Position numbers and translations under genes: made by a program. The notes beneath the pieces are model-generated. The model had not been told where the DNA came from. It saw only the letters and a program-made list of their open reading frames with translations, and did no database searches. From contig NC_092333.1 in NCBI RefSeq assembly GCF_046630445.1, forward strand, positions 712,891,001-712,955,000: a stretch of 64,000 bases of DNA, read 5' to 3'. The DNA is from Rutidosis leptorrhynchoides (Eukaryota; Streptophyta; Magnoliopsida; Asterales; Asteraceae). Shown piece by piece: positions 47,114 through 60,623 of this stretch. Numbering within the stretch: the stretch's first letter is position 1; each line of letters starts with the position of its first letter.

Positions 47114-50100
47114 AGTTATCTGTGGTATCGAAATCGTGATTAACTTCATTGTCGAATTCCATCGGACTATCTATGTAGTGTTTAACTCTGTGACCATTAA
47201 CTTTAAATTCAATCCCATTTGAATTTATTAATTCTATCGTTCCGTATGGGAAAACTCTTTTGACTATGAATGGTCCAGACCATCTTGATTTCAATTTTCC
47301 AGGAAATAGCTTGAATCGTGAATTGAAAAGAAGAACTCTGTCTCCTTCTTTAAATTCTTTTAAACTTCTGATTCTTTTATCATGCCATTTCTTCGTTCTT
47401 TCTTTATAGATTAACGAATTTTCGTATGCTTCATGTCTTAATTCTTCTAATTCATTTAGTTTACTTAATCGTAGACGTCCAGCTTCATGTATATCAAGAT
47501 TACATGTCTTCAAAGCCCAAAATGCTTTGTGTTCAATTTCTACTAGAATATGACATGCTTTTCCATAAACAAGTCTAAAAGGTGTGGTTCCAATTGGAGT
47601 TTTGTAGGCTGTTCTAAAAGCCCAGAGTGCATCCTCCAATTTAATGGACCATTCCTTCGGATTTGATCCTACGGTTTTCTCTAGAATACGTTTTAAAGCT
47701 CGGTTGGTATTTTCAACTTGTCCACTTGTTTGTGGATGATATGCGGTGGAGATTTTATGAGTTACTCCATATCTTTTAAGAACTTTCTCAAGTTGATTAT
47801 TACAAAAATGAGTACCCCGATCACTTATTAAAGCTTTCGGTGTTCCAAACCTTGCAAAAAGACGTTTTAAAAAGTTGACTACAACTCGTGCATCGTTAGT
47901 TGGGAGAGCTTGTGCTTCCGCCCATTTAGATACATAATCAATGGCTACGAGAATATAGAGATTATTATGAGATTTTGGAAATGTACCCATAAAGTCAATA
48001 CCCCAAATGTCAAATACTTCGCATACTTGAATGACATTTTGTGGCATTTCATCACGTTGACTTATTTTTCTGGCCCTTTGACAAGCATCACAGGATTTGC
48101 AAAGAAGGTGTGCGTCTTTGTAAATTGTAGGCCAATAGAATCCAGCTTCATAAACTTTTCTTGCTGTTAATTGAGGCCCATAATTCCCTCCTGTTGGTCC
48201 TGTGTGACAATGGTTTAATATTTTACTGGCTTCATCTCCGAATACACATCGGCGTATTATTCCATCTGGACAACTTTTAAACAAATGTGGATCTTCCCAG
48301 AAATAGTGTTTTTTATCACTGAAGAATTTCTTTCGTTTTTGGTACGATAATCCTTTTTCAAGGAATCCACATACTAAGTAGTTTGCATAGTCTGCAAACC
48401 ATGGTATTTCATTATAATCTATCTTCAATAGATATTCATCAGGAAAGTTGTCTTGTATGGCCGATTCATTTAGAACTTCTAACTCAGGATTTTCAAGACG
48501 AGAAAGATGATCAGCGGCGAGATTTTCTGCTCCTCTTTTATCTCGGATTTCAATATCGAACTCTTGTAAGAGTAAGATCCAACGGATTAATCTTGGTTTA
48601 GCATCTTGTTTCGAAAATAGGTATCTAAGAGCAGAATGGTCGGTATAGACCACCGTTTTTGCTAGAACGAGATATGATCGAAATTTGTCAAAAGCAAAGA
48701 CAATAGCAAGGAGTTCTTTTTCAGTAGTTGTATAGTTCGTTTGTGCTCCTTGTAACGTCTTACTAGCATAATATATAGGTTGAAATCGTTTTTCAATCCT
48801 TTGTCCTAAAACGGCTCCCATTGCAAAATCACTTGCATCGCACATTAGTTCAAATGGTAGATTCCAATTTGGTGTTATCATGATCGGCGCATTAGTTAGT
48901 TTCTCTTTAAGAATATTAAAAGATTTGATACACTCATCTGAAAAGATGAATGGAGCATCTTTTTCTAGGAGTTTATTCATAGGAGTGGCAATTTTAGAAA
49001 AATCTTTTATGAAACGTCGGTAAAATCCGACATGCCCTAGAAAACTCCTAACTCCTCTAACATTGGTGGGATGTGGAAGTTTAGCAATTACATCTACTTT
49101 AGCTCTATCCACTTCAATTCCTTCTTTTGAAATTTTATGTCCAAGAACGATGCCTTCTTTAACCATGAAATGGCATTTTTCCCAATTAAGTACTAGATTT
49201 GATTGTTCGCATCTAATAAGCATTCGTTCAAGATTAGCTAGACATGTTTCAAATGTATCACCGAAGACTGAAAAGTCGTCCATGAAAACTTCCATGCATT
49301 CTTCTATCATGTCGTAAAAAATCGCCATCATGCACCTTTGAAAGGTTGCAGGGGCGTTGCAAAGTCCAAATGGCATGCGTTTGTAAGCAAAAGTACCATA
49401 AGGGAACGTGAATGTGGTTTTCTCTTGATCTTCGGGTGCTATTGGAATTTGAAAATATCCGGAAAATCCATCTAGAAAACAATAGTAACTATTTCCGGCT
49501 AATCTTTCCAACATTTGATCAATGAAAGGTAAGGGAAAGTGATCTTTTCTGGTGGCGTCATTTAATTTTCTATAATCAATACATACACGCCATCCTGTTA
49601 CAGTCCTAGTAGGAATAAGCTCATTTTTTTCATTTGTAATGATAGTCATGCCACCCTTCTTAGGTACGCATTGAATTGGGCTTACCCATGGACTATCAGA
49701 AATTGGATATATCAAACCTGCATCTAGCAGTTTAATAATTTCTTTCTTAACTACATCTTGCATATTAGGATTTAGTCTTCGTTGGCGTTGCACATACGTT
49801 TTATGACCTTCTTCCATAAGGATTTTATGTGTGCAATACGAAGGACTTATTCCTTTAATATCATGAATCTTCCATGCAATGGCTGGTTTATGAGCTTTCA
49901 ACACAGAAATGAGTTGTGATTTCTCATTTTCAGTAAGAGTAGACGATATTATTACAGGTAATTCAGATTCACCATGTAAATAAGCGTATTCCAAATGGTT
50001 TGGAAGTGGCTTTAACTCTAATTTCGGAGGTTCTTCTATCGATGATTTGTATCGATATCTGTCTTCTTCTTTTAGCATTTGGATTTCTTCTGTTGTTGGT

Positions 50101-51308
50101 TCATATCCATTAGCTATTAGTGTAGCTAACATTTCAGCTTCATCAATTTGTTCTGTTCCTTCTCCTAAAGAACATTCTCCTGTTCCTTGTAATTCTGGAA
50201 ATTCTTCTAATAATTCTGCATATGCATCTATAGTTTGAATATAATAACATGAATCATCTGCAGATTGCGGTTGTTGCATTGCTCTATCAACTGAAAAGGT
50301 AACACTCTCGTCCTCTATACTTAGGGTTAGTTTCTTACCGAACACGTCTATCATTGCTTTAGCCGTGTTTAAGAATGGTCTTTCTAATATGAGAGGAACT
50401 TGAGAATCTTCTTCCATGTCCAGAACAACAAAATCTACTGGAAATACTAAAGTACCAACTTTAACTAGCATGTTTTCCATTATCCCTCTAGGATATTTTA
50501 TTGATCGATCGGCTAGTTGTATGCTTATTCTTGTTGGTTTCAATTCTCCAAGGTCTAGTTTAGCGTATAGTGAATACGGCATTAGATTTATACTAGCACC
50601 TAAGTCTGCCAATGCTTCTATTGAACTAAGACTACCTAGAAAACATGGAATTATGAAACTTCCTGGATCAGATAGTTTTTCTGGTATCTTATTCAACAGC
50701 ACTGCTGAACAATTAGCATTCATAGTAACAGCCGAGAGTTCTTCCATTTTCTTTCTATTTGTGATTAGATCTTTCAAGAATTTAGCATATCTAGGCATTC
50801 CTGAAATCACATCAATGAAAGGAAGATTTACATTTATCTGTTTAAACATATCCAAGAATTTGGATTGCTCGACTTCAAGTTTCTCTTTTTTCATTTTACT
50901 CGGGTAAGGAAGTGGTGGTTGGTATGGTTTAACATAAGGTTTATCCTTAGCTGTGTTATCTTCATTAACCTTTTCAACTACCGGTTCTTTTTCCTTATCT
51001 TGATCAGGTTTTGGTTCTTGTGGAGTAGGAATAGCTTCATCAGAAGTTACAGGTATTTCAGGTGGTTTAAGTGTTGTACCACTTCTTGTGGTAATGGCTT
51101 TAGCTGTTTCATTCCGGGGGTTAGCATTTGTATCACTAGGTAGACTTCCCGGTTTTCTTTCACCTATTAACCTTGCTAGGTTACTTACTTCTTGTTCCAA
51201 GTTTTGAATAGAAGCTTGTTGATTTCTAAATGCTTGAGCATTTTGTTCATTGGTTTGTTTTTGAGATGTGAAAAACTGCGTTTGAGTTTCAACTAGCTTC
51301 GTCATCAT
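47112..51308 (-). CDS. Element B pol: protease, reverse transcriptase, RNase H, integrase
   Basis: Unbroken 1398-codon frame. The first ~130 residues are the gag C-terminal region. Protease: [11 protein letters not shown] (about residue 235). Reverse transcriptase: [50 protein letters not shown] and catalytic FMDD (about 676). RNase [15 protein letters not shown] (about 823), YTDHSAL, then ADHLSRL. Integrase: zinc domain [11 protein letters not shown] ... CKSCDACQR (about 1036-1075), catalytic Asp in GIDFMG (about 1103), Asp in SDRGTHF (about 1161) and Glu in GQVENTNR (about 1197), the D,D35E spacing. Oddity: the zinc-domain position that is His in A is Asn here (48183-48185). The upstream frame is interrupted, so expression from gag would be blocked. 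The ATG at 51308 is internal to gag. Confidence 0.95.
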   Translation of the reverse strand: MMTKLVETQTQFFTSQKQTNEQNAQAFRNQQASIQNLEQEVSNLARLIGERKPGSLPSDTNANPRNETAKAITTRSGTTLKPPEIPVTSDEAIPTPQEPKPDQDKEKEPVVEKVNEDNTAKDKPYVKPYQPPLPYPSKMKKEKLEVEQSKFLDMFKQINVNLPFIDVISGMPRYAKFLKDLITNRKKMEELSAVTMNANCSAVLLNKIPEKLSDPGSFIIPCFLGSLSSIEALADLGASINLMPYSLYAKLDLGELKPTRISIQLADRSIKYPRGIMENMLVKVGTLVFPVDFVVLDMEEDSQVPLILERPFLNTAKAMIDVFGKKLTLSIEDESVTFSVDRAMQQPQSADDSCYYIQTIDAYAELLEEFPELQGTGECSLGEGTEQIDEAEMLATLIANGYEPTTEEIQMLKEEDRYRYKSSIEEPPKLELKPLPNHLEYAYLHGESELPVIISSTLTENEKSQLISVLKAHKPAIAWKIHDIKGISPSYCTHKILMEEGHKTYVQRQRRLNPNMQDVVKKEIIKLLDAGLIYPISDSPWVSPIQCVPKKGGMTIITNEKNELIPTRTVTGWRVCIDYRKLNDATRKDHFPLPFIDQMLERLAGNSYYCFLDGFSGYFQIPIAPEDQEKTTFTFPYGTFAYKRMPFGLCNAPATFQRCMMAIFYDMIEECMEVFMDDFSVFGDTFETCLANLERMLIRCEQSNLVLNWEKCHFMVKEGIVLGHKISKEGIEVDRAKVDVIAKLPHPTNVRGVRSFLGHVGFYRRFIKDFSKIATPMNKLLEKDAPFIFSDECIKSFNILKEKLTNAPIMITPNWNLPFELMCDASDFAMGAVLGQRIEKRFQPIYYASKTLQGAQTNYTTTEKELLAIVFAFDKFRSYLVLAKTVVYTDHSALRYLFSKQDAKPRLIRWILLLQEFDIEIRDKRGAENLAADHLSRLENPELEVLNESAIQDNFPDEYLLKIDYNEIPWFADYANYLVCGFLEKGLSYQKRKKFFSDKKHYFWEDPHLFKSCPDGIIRRCVFGDEASKILNHCHTGPTGGNYGPQLTARKVYEAGFYWPTIYKDAHLLCKSCDACQRARKISQRDEMPQNVIQVCEVFDIWGIDFMGTFPKSHNNLYILVAIDYVSKWAEAQALPTNDARVVVNFLKRLFARFGTPKALISDRGTHFCNNQLEKVLKRYGVTHKISTAYHPQTSGQVENTNRALKRILEKTVGSNPKEWSIKLEDALWAFRTAYKTPIGTTPFRLVYGKACHILVEIEHKAFWALKTCNLDIHEAGRLRLSKLNELEELRHEAYENSLIYKERTKKWHDKRIRSLKEFKEGDRVLLFNSRFKLFPGKLKSRWSGPFIVKRVFPYGTIELINSNGIEFKVNGHRVKHYIDSPMEFDNEVNHDFDTTDN

Positions 51309-52661
51309 ATCTTCTAAATTCGGCTTTTTATCATCGGTTTGTTGTGGTGGTTTGTTTTGAAAATTAGGTCTTTGCTGATTGTAAGTATTGTTGGATACTT
51401 GTTGATTGCTAGGACCTTGTTGGTTGTTGTATGGAATATTTCGGTTATAGTTCTGGTTTTGATTGTAAATCGGTCTTGGAGGTTGATAATTATTCTGATA
51501 ATTATTTCCAGGCCTTTAGTTTATGTATGAAATATTCTCTCTTTGTTCCATCGTTAATTCAATACTGAGACAATCTTTTGTCAAATGTGGTCCTCCACAC
51601 TGCTCACAACTAATTCGTATTGAGTGAATATCCTTAGTCATCTTTTCCATTCGTCTCTCGACAGCATCTATCTTTGCGGAAATGGAATCTAAGTCATGGC
51701 TAGAATCGGCTCTAGCTGCTTTAGATGATCTAACGATAACTTTTTCTTGGTGCCACTCATGTGAGTGGGAAGCAGTGTTATCAATAATTTTATAAGCATC
51801 AGTTTCGGTTTTCTTCATAATGGAACCACCAGCTGCTATATCTATGTCTTTCCTTGTAGTGATGTCGCATCCTTGGTAGAATATTTGTACTATTTGGCAG
51901 GTGTCTAAACCATGTTGCGGACATCCTCTTAATAACTTTCCAAATCTTTTTCACGCCTCATATAGAGTTTCATTTGGCTTCTGTGTAAACGTAACAATTT
52001 CTCCTTGAAGTCTTACGGCTTTAGATGCCGGAAAGAATTGTTTAAGAAATTTTTCAACTAAAACGTCCCATGTATCAATCGCTCCTTCAGGTAATGATTC
52101 CAACCAATCTTTGGCTTCTCCCTTTAAAGTCCAGGGAAATAACATGAGATATATCTGTTCATCCTCCACTTCTCGGATTTTAAATAGTGTGCAGATCCTA
52201 TTAAAGGTACGAAGATGTTCATTTGGATCTTCCTTCGGTGCACCACTAAATTGGCATTGATTAGTCACCATGTGTAGAATTTGTCCTTTGATTTCATAAT
52301 CTGGCGCATTAATGTCTGGATGAGTAATTGCGTGACCTTGGCCAGTGCGTTTAGCTCTCATTCGGTCTTCCATACTTAAAGGTTCTGTTACTTCCATAAT
52401 TGAATTTGTTGAATCAGAATCACTAGAGGATTCTGATTTAATGGTTCGTTCCTCAACAATCTCTGTTTGAATGATTGGTGGTTCCGGAGGAAAGTTTAGT
52501 GGTTCAGGATCTACGAATCGTCCCTGAATATTCTCCGGATTATCAATTGTGAGGTCGGGTTCAAAAAATGGATTATCAACGGCGACAATATTAGTTAGAT
52601 GTCTTGATCTAGTTACAGGTGGTGAACGTACAAAAGGTGATGAACGTCTTGCTCGGTGCAT
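51309..52661 (-). pseudogene. Element B gag
   Basis: ATG at 52661 (MHRARRSSPF) opens the frame. It has a TGA at 51951-51953 where A has Trp (…NETLYEA|W), and a TAA at 51516-51518 where A has Gln. Frame is otherwise conserved with pol. Near residue 30 B lacks about 18 codons that A has (a Ser/Pro-rich segment), an in-frame deletion or an insertion in A. The gag core (GEAKDWLESLPEGAIDTWD) and zinc knuckle CEQCGGPHLTKDC are present. Two nonsense codons make B dependent on other copies for capsid. Confidence 0.9.
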
Positions 52662-54033
52662 TCACTGAATATCCTATTAGTTTTTAAAAAGGAAAGAAAA
52701 ATTATATAAGTTATCCAATCAATAGACTTTTTTGATTTTGCCCACGTTTCGAATAGCCAAAAGATGCAGCAGAGGGGCAGAATTCGTTTGGTCTCAATAT
52801 AATTGAGGACTGTTTGGCTCCAATAACCCGGTCCACGTACAAATCTAACTATTACTACGAACCAGAAAATTTTGATGTCTATCAATTTAACCACTTAAAA
52901 TAAATTTTCGTAATTTTAAGAAATTTAGATAAGAAGTAGAATAAAAATCTATGTCCTAAAAACTAGAATAGCGAGAAATAAGAAAGAAAAAGAGTGCGTC
53001 GAAAAAGGTCAAAAAAGAAAAATGGTTGAAAAATAAAAGGTGACGGAAAAATAAAAGAAACTTATAAAACTTAAAAACACTTGACTAACCTAACCTTATT
53101 ACTACAACTAACTTAAAATTATAATCGCAAATTGAAATTACTAATTGGAATGATAATTGATACATAGGTAAAAGGTGTCTAAAAATATTAAAGCTTACAA
53201 GTAAAACTATATTCCAAATGGCAATAACTTAAAAAGAAACTAAAACTTAAAAAGGCGTCGCAAAATTCTAAAGTACCTAAATCTTAGTCTAAAAAAAAAG
53301 CACTTAAGGAATTTTACGGCAAAGCCTAAAATTCTAGATATAAAAATAACTATGGCAAAAACTATGAATTAAAACTAAATACGAGCGAAAAATACAAAAG
53401 TTACGCTAAAACTATTAAAAAGGGACAAAATATAAAAATATTTAAAAAGTTGTAAAAATTACAATTTTATAAAAATATTATTTTTAAATTATTTATTTTA
53501 TAAAACTATTAATTTTACAATTTAATTAAACTAATTAAACTTTAAAATACAAAATAAATAATATAACTAAACTAATTATTATAATATATAACCCTAATTA
53601 GGGTTAAAGTATAATAATAAATAATATTACGTAATTAATGCAGTACTAGGGTAAACTGTGGCGTGTCAGACGATCTCATGCGATCGCATGAGATTTTGCC
53701 TTCGGGCTCATGCGATCGCATGAGCTGAGTTTTTGGGCCAGGTTACGGGCTGTAACAGTACTAGGCCGAGTAGTTTTATTTATTTATTTATTTATTTTTT
53801 TTTCGTTTTTAAATATTTATATAATTACAAAATATTTAAATAAAATTTATATTTTTACAAACTAAAATAAAAATAAATAAAAAACTTTATAAAACTTATA
53901 TATTTAACAAAATCTTAAATATATTTATATTTTTGTTTTCTTTTTATATTTTCGAATATTTAAAACGTATTTCTACAAAAGCGTACTGAAAATAAAAATC
54001 TTTTTTTATGTGTGTGGCGTTTCGCTTCGGCGT
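52662..54033 (-). other. Gag leader of element B
   Basis: Counterpart of 35104-36528 in A. It holds palindrome pair 2. No supportable gene. Confidence 0.75.
53673..53725. promoter_or_regulatory. Palindrome pair 2 of element B (gag leader)
   Basis: 53673-53694 (22 bp, core flanked ATCT/AGAT) and 53706-53725 (core flanked GCT/AGC); cores 32 bp apart. Confidence 0.95.
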
Positions 54034-54051
54034 TCCCCGGCAGCGGCGCCA
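54034..54051 (-). other. Primer binding site of element B, tRNA-Asp type
   Basis: Minus strand TGGCGCCGCTGCCGGGGA, as in A. Confidence 0.92.
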
Positions 54052-54059
54052 AAAATACT

Positions 54060-56049
54060 TGATGTTATGCAAGGTGTATATAAAATAGCTTTTAAATTTT
54101 TGAAGGAAATACTATTAAATACGATACAATTTTACACAAGATATTTATTTATTTATAGAATGGATATACTTAAACCTTGCTACAACACTTATAGGCAGTG
54201 TACCTAATCGTACAGTAGTGTAGTTTTTAGTAAGTCCGGTTCGTTCCACAGGGAAAATCTTTAAACAAAGCTTAACGCTATATTAGTTTACTTTTATAAA
54301 AATACAAATGTATATATAAGTAATATTATTATTATAAAGGGGGGTTTTTACCGTTTAATGACCGGTTTGTCGATTTTAATTCTTCAGTCGCAGTTAAAAC
54401 CAAATGTAAAATATTAAATAAAAGACTTAATTTAAAGCGTAAAGTAAATAACGATAATGAAATTACGAATAATAAAAGTGCGATAAAATAAACTTGCGAT
54501 AATTAAAAAGTACGATAATTAAAAGTGCAATTAAATACAATAACAATAAATAAAAGTGCTATAATTAGAAGTGCAATTAAATATGAAATAAAGGAAATTA
54601 AATATGAAATAAAAGAATTATGCTTATTTAAACTTCCGTAATCATGATGTTTGACGTGTTGATTTTAGTTTTATGCCCATGGGTTAATTGTCCTTTGTCC
54701 TGGATTATTTAATATGTCCGTCTGGTTTTTGTCCATTACAGTCCATCAGTCATAAATATAAAGTGCGAGTGTCCTCGTCAAATTATCCTTATACCCGAAG
54801 TTAAATATTCCAACTAATTGGGGACTTAAACTGTAACAAGGTTTTATTACTTTGTTTAATAATTACACCAGGATGTCGACTGAGTGTAACCCAAGGTTTT
54901 AATACTTTGTTAACAATTATGCCAAGTGTCCTTGTACATAAGTTCACCCCTGTTTTAATAATTCTAGTGGCTATTAATCCATTCCCGTGTCCGGTTAAAT
55001 GAACGATTATTCGTACATATAATTATCCCGCCCATCGTGTCCGATTGAGTGTATATGGTTATTTATAGGGACGTCCAATTGTAAATCTTTATATTAACAT
55101 TAACAAACTATCATTTAGTTAAACAAATATAAAGCCCATTAATAGCCCATAGTCTAATTTCCACAAGTGTCGTTCTTTTGTCCAAACCCCAATTATGGTA
55201 CAAAGCCCAATTACCCAATTTTAGTAATTAGCCCAACATCATGATTACTTCGGATTAAATAAGCATAATAATAACTTAGCTACGAGACATTAAATTAAAG
55301 AGGTTGAACATAACTTACAATGATTAAAAATAGCGTAGCGTTATACGGACAGAATTGGGACTTACACCCTTACAACATTCGCTAACATACCCTTATTATT
55401 AGAATTATAATTAAAATTAAAATTAAAATATAAATTATAAATATAAATATTACGTATGAATGGAGAAGAGAAAAGATATATTTATTTTGGCCAAAACGCG
55501 TTGAATTTATAGGACCTGGGCTAGATTTCAGAGCCATGCGATCGCATGGCTTTTGTGCCTCCAGGCCATGCGATCGCATGGCCAGCTGGGAGAAGTCACA
55601 TTTCTTTGTTTTCTTTCTTACCGACGTTTATAAATAATAATATAATATATAAATAATTATAAGAATTATTTAAATATTATATTTTATTTATGTGCATAGT
55701 TAACTTGTAATTTTTAGTCCGTTGCGTCGAGCGTTGAGAGTTGACTCTGGTCCCGGTTCCGGATTTTAGAACGTCCTTGCGTACAATTTAATATCTTGTA
55801 CTTTGCGTTTTGAATCTTGTACTCTTGTAATTTTGAGACGTTTCTTATCAATAATTGGAACATCATTGATTGTATTTTGTACTTTTGAGCTTTTTGGTCG
55901 TTTGCGTCTTCAATTCGTCGAATCTGTCTTTTGTCTTCACCTTTTATTATTTAAACGAATATCACTTGTAAATAGGACAATTGCAACTAAAAGCTTGTCT
56001 TTCTTGAGGAATAATGCTATGAAATATATGTTCATTTTTAGCATTATCA
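54060..56049 (-). repeat. Element B 5' LTR
   Basis: 1990 bp, same length as the 3' LTR. Palindrome pair at 55532-55551 and 55564-55583. The open frame that starts at 55803 is LTR for its first 83 codons and only then enters A's pol. Confidence 0.96.
55532..55583. promoter_or_regulatory. Palindrome pair in the B 5' LTR
   Basis: Identical in sequence and spacing to the pair in the 3' LTR (40632-40683). Confidence 0.95.
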
Positions 56050-59023
56050 AAATTCAAATGCTAAAAGAAGAAGACAGATATCGATATAAATCATTGATAG
56101 AAGAACCTCCGACACTAGAGTTAAAGCCACTTCCAAACCATTTGAAATACGCTTATTTACATGGTGAATCTGAATTACCTGTAATAATATCGTCTTCTCT
56201 TACTGAAAATGAGAAATCTCAACTCATTTCTGTGTTGAAAGCTCATAAACCAGCTATTGCATGGAAGATTCATGATATTAAAGGAATAAGTCCTTCATAT
56301 TGCACACATAAAATCCTTATGGAAGAAGGTCATAAAACGTATGTGCAACGCCAACGAAGACTAAATCTGAATATGCAAGATGTAGTTAAAAAAGAAATTA
56401 TTAAACTGCTAGATGCAGGTTTAATTTATCCAATTTCTGATAGTCCATGGGTAAGCCCAGTTCAATGCGTGCCTAAGAAGGGTGGCATGACTGTCATTAC
56501 AAATGAGAAAAATGAGCTTATTCCTACTAGGAATGTAACAGGATGGCGTGTATGTATTGATTATAGAAAATTAAATGACGCCACCAGAAAAGATCACTTT
56601 TCCTTACCTTTCATTGATCAAATATTGGAAAGGCTAGCCGGAAACAGTTACTATTGTTTTCTAGATGGTTTTTCCGGATATTTTCAAATTCCAATAGCAC
56701 CCGAAGATCAAGAGAAAACCACGTTCACGTGCCCTTATGGTACTTTTGCTTACAAACGCATGCCATTTGGACTTTGTAACGCCCCTGCAACCTTTCAAAG
56801 GTGCATGATGGCAATTTTTCACGACATGATAGAAGAATGCATGGAAGTTTTCATGGATGACTTTTCAGTCTTCGGTGATACATTTGAATCATGTCTAGTT
56901 AATCTTGAACGAATGCTTATTAGATGCGAACAATCAAATCTAGTACTTAATTGGGAGAAATGCCATTTCATGGTTAAAGATGGCATCGTTCTTGGACATA
57001 AAATTTCAAAAGAAGGAATTGAAGTGGATAGAGCTAAAGTAGATGTAATTGCTAAACTTCCACATCCCACTAATGTTAGAGGAGTTAGGAGTTTTCTAGG
57101 GCATGCCGGTTTTTACCAACGTTTCATAAAAGATTTTTCTAAAATTGCCACTCCTATGAATAAACTCCTAGAAAAGGATACTCCGTTCATCTTTTCAGAT
57201 GAATGCATTAAATCTTTTAATATTCTTAAAGAGAAACTCATTAATGCGCCGATCATGATAACACCAAATTGGAATATACCGTTTGAACTAATGTGCGATG
57301 CAAGTGATTTTGCAATGGGAGCCGTTTTAGGACAAAGGATTGAAAAATGATTTCAACCTATATATTATGCTAGTAAGACGTTACAAGGAGCACAAATGAA
57401 TTACACAACTACTGAAAATGACTCCTTGCTATTGTCTTTGCTTTTGACAAATTTCGTTCATATCTCGTTCTAGCAAAAATGGTGGTCTATACCGACCATT
57501 CTGCTCTTAGATACCTATTTTAGAAACAAGATGCTAAACCAAGATTAATCCGTTGGATCTTACTCTTACAAGAGTTCGATATTGAAATCCGAGATAAAAG
57601 AGGAGCAGAAAATCTCGCCGCTGATCATCTTTCTCGTCTTGAAAATCCCGAATTAGAAGTTCTAAATGAATCGGCCATACAAGACAACTTTCCTGATGAA
57701 TATCTATTGAAGATAGATTATAATGAAATTCCATGGTTTGCAGACTATGCAAACTATTTAGTATGTGGATTCCTTGAAAAAGGATTATCGTACCAAAAAC
57801 GAAAGAAATTCTTCAGTGATATAAAACACTATTTCTGGGAAGATCCACATCTGTTTAAAAGTTGTCCAGATGAAATAATACGCCAATGTGTATTCGGAGA
57901 TGAAGCTAGTAAAATTTTAAACCATTGTCACACAGGACCAACAGGAGGGCATTATGGGCCTCAACTAACAGCAAGAAAAGTTTATGATGCTGGATTCTAT
58001 TGGCCTACAATTTACAAAGACGCACACCTTCTTTGCAAATCCTGTGATGCATGTCAAAGGGTCGGAAAAATAAGTCAACGTGATGAAATGCTACAAAATG
58101 TCATTCAAGTATGTGAAGTATTTGACATTTGGGGTATTGACTTTATGGGTCCATTTCCAAAATCTCATAATAATCTATATATTCTCGTAGCCATTGATTA
58201 TGTATCTAAATGGGCGGAAGTACAAGCTCTCCCAACTAACGATGCACGAGTTGTAGTCAACTTTTTAAAACGTCTTTTTGCAAGGTTTGGAACACCGAAA
58301 GCTTTAATAAGTGATCGGGGTACTCATTTCTGTAATAATCAACTTGAGAAAGTTCTCAAAAGATATGGAGTAACTCATAAAATCTCCACCGCATATCATC
58401 CACAAACAAGTGGACAAGTTGAAAATACCAACCGAGCTTTAAAACGTATTCTAGAAAAAACCGTAGGATCAAATCCGAAGGAATGGTCCATTAAATTGGA
58501 GGATGCACTCTGGGCTTTTAGAACAGCCTACAAAACTCCAATTAGAACCACACCTTTTAGACTTGTTTATGGAAAAGCATGTCATCTTCCAGTAGAAATT
58601 GAACACAAAGCATTTTGGGCTTTGAAGACATCTAATCTTGATTTACATAAAGCCGGACGTCTACGATTAAGTCAATTAAACGAATTAAAAGAATTAAGAC
58701 ATGAAGCATACGAAAATTCGTTAATCTATAAGGAAAGAACGAAGAAATGGCATGATAAAAGAATCAGAAGTTCAAAAGAATTTAAAGAAGGAGACAGAGT
58801 TCTTCTTTTCAATTCACGATTCAAGCTATTTCCTGGAAAATTGAAATCGAGATGGTCTGGACCATTCATAGTCAAAAGAGTTTTCCCATACGGAACGATA
58901 GAATTAATAAATTCAAATGGAATTGAATTTAAAGTTAATGGTCACAGAGTTAAACATTACATAGATAGTCCGATGGAAGTTGACAATGAAGTTAATCACA
59001 ATTTTGATACCACAGCTAACTAA
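56050..59023 (+). pseudogene. Element A pol, continued: reverse transcriptase, RNase H, integrase
   Basis: Resumes at the second copy of AAATT with the codons that follow the protease region. Reverse transcriptase motifs are intact ([29 protein letters not shown] near 56858). Breaks follow: TGA at 57348-57350 for the Arg of B, a one-base loss near 57418 and a TAG near 57522 in the RNase H region. From 57707 the frame is open again to 59023 and encodes a full integrase with His in the zinc domain ([11 protein letters not shown]), [22 protein letters not shown] and GQVENTNR. The protein-coding unit is separated from gag by the 16.9-kb insertion. Confidence 0.93.
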
Positions 59024-59188
59024 GTGTGAGGAGAATCAAGTCTTTTAAGGATTTTATGTATTTCTGTTAGAGTTAGATTGTCTGTTTTCGTGTAGTTCTC
59101 GAAAATGGAACCCGAATGGTCTTTCCCTAGCAGACCCTAAAGAACTAGTCTTCTCCCCCCATTCTGAATTTTTATTTTTATTTAGGAA

Positions 59189-59605
59189 ATGAAGACTTCC
59201 TGTGAACTAAACCATGGTCTAATGCTACACGCTTTGATCACTAAACGTAATAATGACACACTTCCGAGAGAACTAGTATCAGTAATCAGAGAAAGATTGG
59301 ATGGAGTAAGAAAAGAATCCAGATGCGAAGATAATAAGTTACAATTTGGTAAAGGAAAATTAAAATCCGCAGCAAAAAGAAGAGCACGACACCTTGAAAG
59401 ATGTCACAAATGCGGAAAATGGTCACATAGAGGTAAATGTTCAAATAATCAAACCTATTCAAACACCGAATTTGTTACTTTATGCATAGACGGACCGTTC
59501 ATATGTTTAGAAGAAAAAACACTGAATGCTCAAGGTTACGCTTATGTAGCTATGAAAAATCAATTAAACCGACTATCTTATGAATGGGATAGGTCGTATC
59601 ACTAA
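59189..59605 (+). CDS. Element A ORF2, zinc-knuckle accessory protein
   Basis: Intact 138-codon frame from ATG 59189, equal in length to B's ORF2. The knuckle is CHKCGKWSHRGKC (CX2CX4HX3C) after a Lys/Arg-rich stretch. An acceptor-like tttatttttatttag lies just before the ATG, and a consensus donor CACAG|GTAAGT follows the stop at 59621-59627. So this ORF may sit in its own exon of a spliced transcript. Function unknown; nucleic-acid binding is the obvious guess. It has kept its frame in an element whose pol is broken, which fits recent decay. Confidence 0.65.
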   Translation: MKTSCELNHGLMLHALITKRNNDTLPRELVSVIRERLDGVRKESRCEDNKLQFGKGKLKSAAKRRARHLERCHKCGKWSHRGKCSNNQTYSNTEFVTLCIDGPFICLEEKTLNAQGYAYVAMKNQLNRLSYEWDRSYH

Positions 59606-59627
59606 GAATACTATCTCACAGGTAAGT

Positions 59628-60623
59628 CTGTACAGTTTTTATTTTTTATTTTTATTTTTAACCTTTTGATAATAAATGCTAATTTGTTCGCTATAAAGTA
59701 TTAAATTGGTATTGAATAAAATTAGGTTTGGCGTCCGAAATTATTGATATCATTCAAAAATTTATTACATCACTGCGAAATTTAACGTTTATTCTTAAGG
59801 TATAAATATCTTTAATCAATCAACCCAAAATATTTCAAAAATTCGTCATGAGTTAAATTAGGTCATGGAACCGAAATTACTTTACCGAAAAGAGGGGCGT
59901 ATATTTTTGATAATATTTGATTGATTAAAGTGGGATAAAAGACAAAAAGATTTTTAATTATATTTTTGCCATGTTTTAAAATTAATATATAAAAATTAAA
60001 ATAATATTGTAAACTTTTTAAAATTAATATATTTAAAATTGTAAATATTTGAAAAAGTAATCTTTTTAATATAAGTTTGTATGTATAAAAACAAAAAAAA
60101 AATATAATATAAGTTTGGTGTGAATTTATAATATAAATTTTTAATTAAGTTTGGTGTGAATTTTTAATTTTATGCATTTTAAATTTAAGTTTGGTGTGCA
60201 TTTTTAATTTTATGCATTTTAAATTTAAGTTTGGTGTGAATTTAAAAACAAAAATTTACTTTATTTCGCTAAGTTAAAAATATGTTTTTTAAAAATTAGT
60301 CGTGAGTTGAAGACTAGGTCGTTGAACCGAAATTGCTTTACCCGAGGGAGGGACGAGAACTTTTATTATCATTATTTTTAATCTTATTGAATTAAAGTAT
60401 GCCAAAAACATTAAAAAACCCAAAAATCTTTACTTTTAAAAACGCGCTTTGATTTGACAAATTTTAAAAATTTTGTCAATGGACAGACTAGGACATCGAT
60501 CCGAAACACCCTCGCTCCTAAAGGAAAACAAATTTTTAAAATTTAATTAATTATAAGTTTTATAAAGTATAAGGTTTAATTTAAAAAAAAAAAAAAAGAG
60601 GGCAAAACACTGTAGCCGGGTAC
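59628..60623 (+). other. Spacer between ORF2 and ORF3 of element A
   Basis: AT-rich, no gene. Three near copies of aaatttaagtttggtgtg-a at 60108-60240 (about 60-bp period) and the duplicated ggtcatggaaccgaaattactttaccgaaa / ggtcgttgaaccgaaattgctttacccgag segments seen also in B. Confidence 0.6.

Larger units (their letters stand above)
39160..56049 (-). mobile_element. Element B: complete Athila-like element inside A
   Basis: 16890 bp in minus orientation, bounded by two 1990-bp LTRs and a perfect 5-bp target duplication. Order on the minus strand: 5' LTR, primer site, gag, protease-RT-RNase H-integrase, zinc-knuckle ORF, ORF3, 3' untranslated region, polypurine tract, 3' LTR. By eye the LTRs differ at about 26 sites (1.3%), about half the divergence of F's LTRs, so it is a young insertion. 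It belongs to the same family as A. Confidence 0.96.

Noticed and set aside
55803-56049. Apparent N-terminal extension of A's reverse transcriptase
   Set aside because: The first 83 codons are the end of B's LTR read through by chance into A's pol; not a real fusion.
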